This document shows, in pieces, positions 63,202 through 64,000 of a DNA stretch of 64,000 nt. A program made the position numbers and the translations under genes. How positions within the stretch are numbered: the stretch's first letter is position 1; each line of letters opens with the position of its first letter. The notes beneath the pieces were generated by a model. That model was given only the letters and a program-made list of their open reading frames with translations, was not told where the DNA came from and did not search any database. Source of the stretch: Kosmotogaceae bacterium (GTDB taxonomy: Bacteria; Thermotogota; Thermotogae; Petrotogales; Kosmotogaceae); NCBI GenBank assembly GCA_003444085.1, contig DLVL01000009.1, forward strand, positions 1-64,000, read 5' to 3'.

Positions 63202-64000
63202 ATGAAACTAGACGTTCTCGTTGCTGAAATAGGTAGTACTACAACAGTTCTCAGCGCGTTTGCTTCTTCTGATAATGGCTTCAGACTCATTGGACAGAGT
63301 GAATCGAGTACCACGGTTTCTGATGGCGATGTCACTATCGGAATTAATGCTGCTCTTGATTCCCTTAAAGATGCTCTTGCTGTTAGAAAACTAGATTGGG
63401 ATACTCTTCTTGCTTGTAGTAGTGCTGCGGGAGGCCTGAAGATGACCGTCCATGGTCTCGTTTATGACATGACCGTAAAGGCTGCAAAAGAAGCTGCTCT
63501 TGGTGCTGGTGGAGTCATCAAGCACGTTACTGCTGGGAAACTCGGGGCATCTGATATTCGAAGAATCCTTCAGATACGCCCAAAACTCATCCTTCTTGCA
63601 GGCGGAGTCGATTATGGAGAGAGCGAGACGGCCTTGTTCAACAGCGGTGTTGTAGCACGTCTCGACATTGATGTGCCGGTCATTTTTGCGGGTAATTGCG
63701 CTGTCGCATCGGAAGCCGAAGCGATTCTGCGATCCTCAGGTAAGGATGTCTATGTAAGAGAAAACGTCTATCCCAGAATCGACGATCTCAATGTTGAGCC
63801 AACGCGCGAAGTGATCCGTAAGGTCTTTTCTGAGCATATTGTCAAGGCTCCCGGCATGGAGAAGATCTACTCTGTTGTTGATAGGGAGGTCATTCCAACA
63901 CCTGCAGCTGTGATGATCTCTACAGAGCTTCTATCTGATAGATTTGGTGACGTGATGATGGTTGATATCGGAGGTGCAACAACAGACGTAGACTCTGTTA
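63202..64000 (+). CDS. GlmL/MutL-family ATPase, putative B12-mutase reactivase (C-terminus outside window)
   Basis: The first 266 residues of an ASKHA-fold protein (hexokinase/Hsp70-like) starting at an ATG 3 bp after yqeY. It has the phosphate-1 loop VAEIGSTTTVLSAF (residues 7-20), the LACSSAAGGLKMTVHGL signature, LILLAGGVDYGES, and a second ATP motif MVDIGGATTDVDSV at the edge. GlmL proteins accompany glutamate mutase, and relatives accompany D-ornithine aminomutase, where they are proposed to reactivate inactivated cobalamin. No mutase is adjacent here, but OraSE lies 40 kb away. The role is inference. Confidence 0.85.
   Translation, partial: MKLDVLVAEIGSTTTVLSAFASSDNGFRLIGQSESSTTVSDGDVTIGINAALDSLKDALAVRKLDWDTLLACSSAAGGLKMTVHGLVYDMTVKAAKEAALGAGGVIKHVTAGKLGASDIRRILQIRPKLILLAGGVDYGESETALFNSGVVARLDIDVPVIFAGNCAVASEAEAILRSSGKDVYVRENVYPRIDDLNVEPTREVIRKVFSEHIVKAPGMEKIYSVVDREVIPTPAAVMISTELLSDRFGDVMMVDIGGATTDVDSV

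Overview
The window looks like a chromosome segment of a mesophilic or moderately thermophilic member of the Thermotogae, probably close to Mesotoga/Kosmotoga. The reasons are a maltosyltransferase of the Thermotoga MmtA type, a 59-residue ferredoxin with the cysteine layout of Thermotoga maritima ferredoxin, a SpoVS protein outside any sporulation context, a RecG with an N-terminal extension, and a complete ornithine-fermentation operon. The genus is an inference; it was not tested by any search. Genes are densely packed, with many 1-40 bp overlaps, and I see no insertion sequence, prophage or CRISPR array.

Layout. 1-12.6 kb (minus strand): an incomplete secreted protein of tandem SLBB repeats, ileS, a soluble histidine kinase with a single-domain response regulator, a Mut7-C protein, rsmD, recG, a small membrane protein and hpt. 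12.7-14.8 kb (plus): trmB and a serine hydrolase. 14.8-17.8 kb (minus): a sugar/glycerol-phosphate type ABC importer without its own ATPase, with a terminator-like hairpin in its leader. 18.1-23.4 kb (minus): ord-ortA-ortB-oraS-oraE, which converts D-ornithine to alanine plus acetyl-CoA. 23.6-30.5 kb (minus): pilB, ftsZ, ftsA, an FtsQ-like gene, gyrB and a DciA-like gene. 30.5-34.9 kb: a class IV aminotransferase, mtaB, a CBS protein, a PfkB sugar-phosphate kinase, a degenerate ABC ATPase and a 55-residue protein. 35-39.6 kb: rplU-rpmA-rplM-rpsI-[hairpin]-dnaG-rpoD, resembling the E. coli macromolecular-synthesis operon in layout. 39.8-41.9 kb (plus): tRNA-Ser and mmtA. 41.9-49.4 kb (minus): spoVS, five tRNAs, rpsO, eno, pyrH, tsf, coaD, an Rrf2 regulator, ftsY and proS. 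49.6-50.5 kb (plus): a purine nucleoside phosphorylase. 50.5-54.5 kb (minus): dnaA, ferredoxin, serA and a class V aminotransferase. 54.6-64 kb (all plus): a DUF4230 protein, a flavin reductase, a ZapB-like/ZapA pair, murI, rapZ, yvcK, whiA, nrdR, greA, lysS, yqeY and the start of a GlmL/MutL-family ATPase.

Large-scale pattern: genes left of about 54.5 kb run mostly leftward and genes right of it all run rightward, and dnaA with a 366-bp gene-free stretch lies at this switch. That is the arrangement expected around a replication origin, although I could not find a convincing DnaA-box array.

How the genes work together: the ornithine operon feeds acetyl-CoA and reduced nicotinamide into fermentation. 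The GlmL-type protein at the right edge belongs to a family that accompanies B12-dependent mutases and could serve OraSE. The division genes ftsQ-like/ftsA/ftsZ form one module, and zapA with a coiled-coil partner forms a second, 30 kb away. Most of the rest is translation, tRNA modification and replication machinery. I see no complete undescribed system. The most unusual items are the repeat-built envelope protein, the apparently ATPase-dead orphan ABC protein, the repeats upstream of ord, the RNA leaders and the candidate origin.
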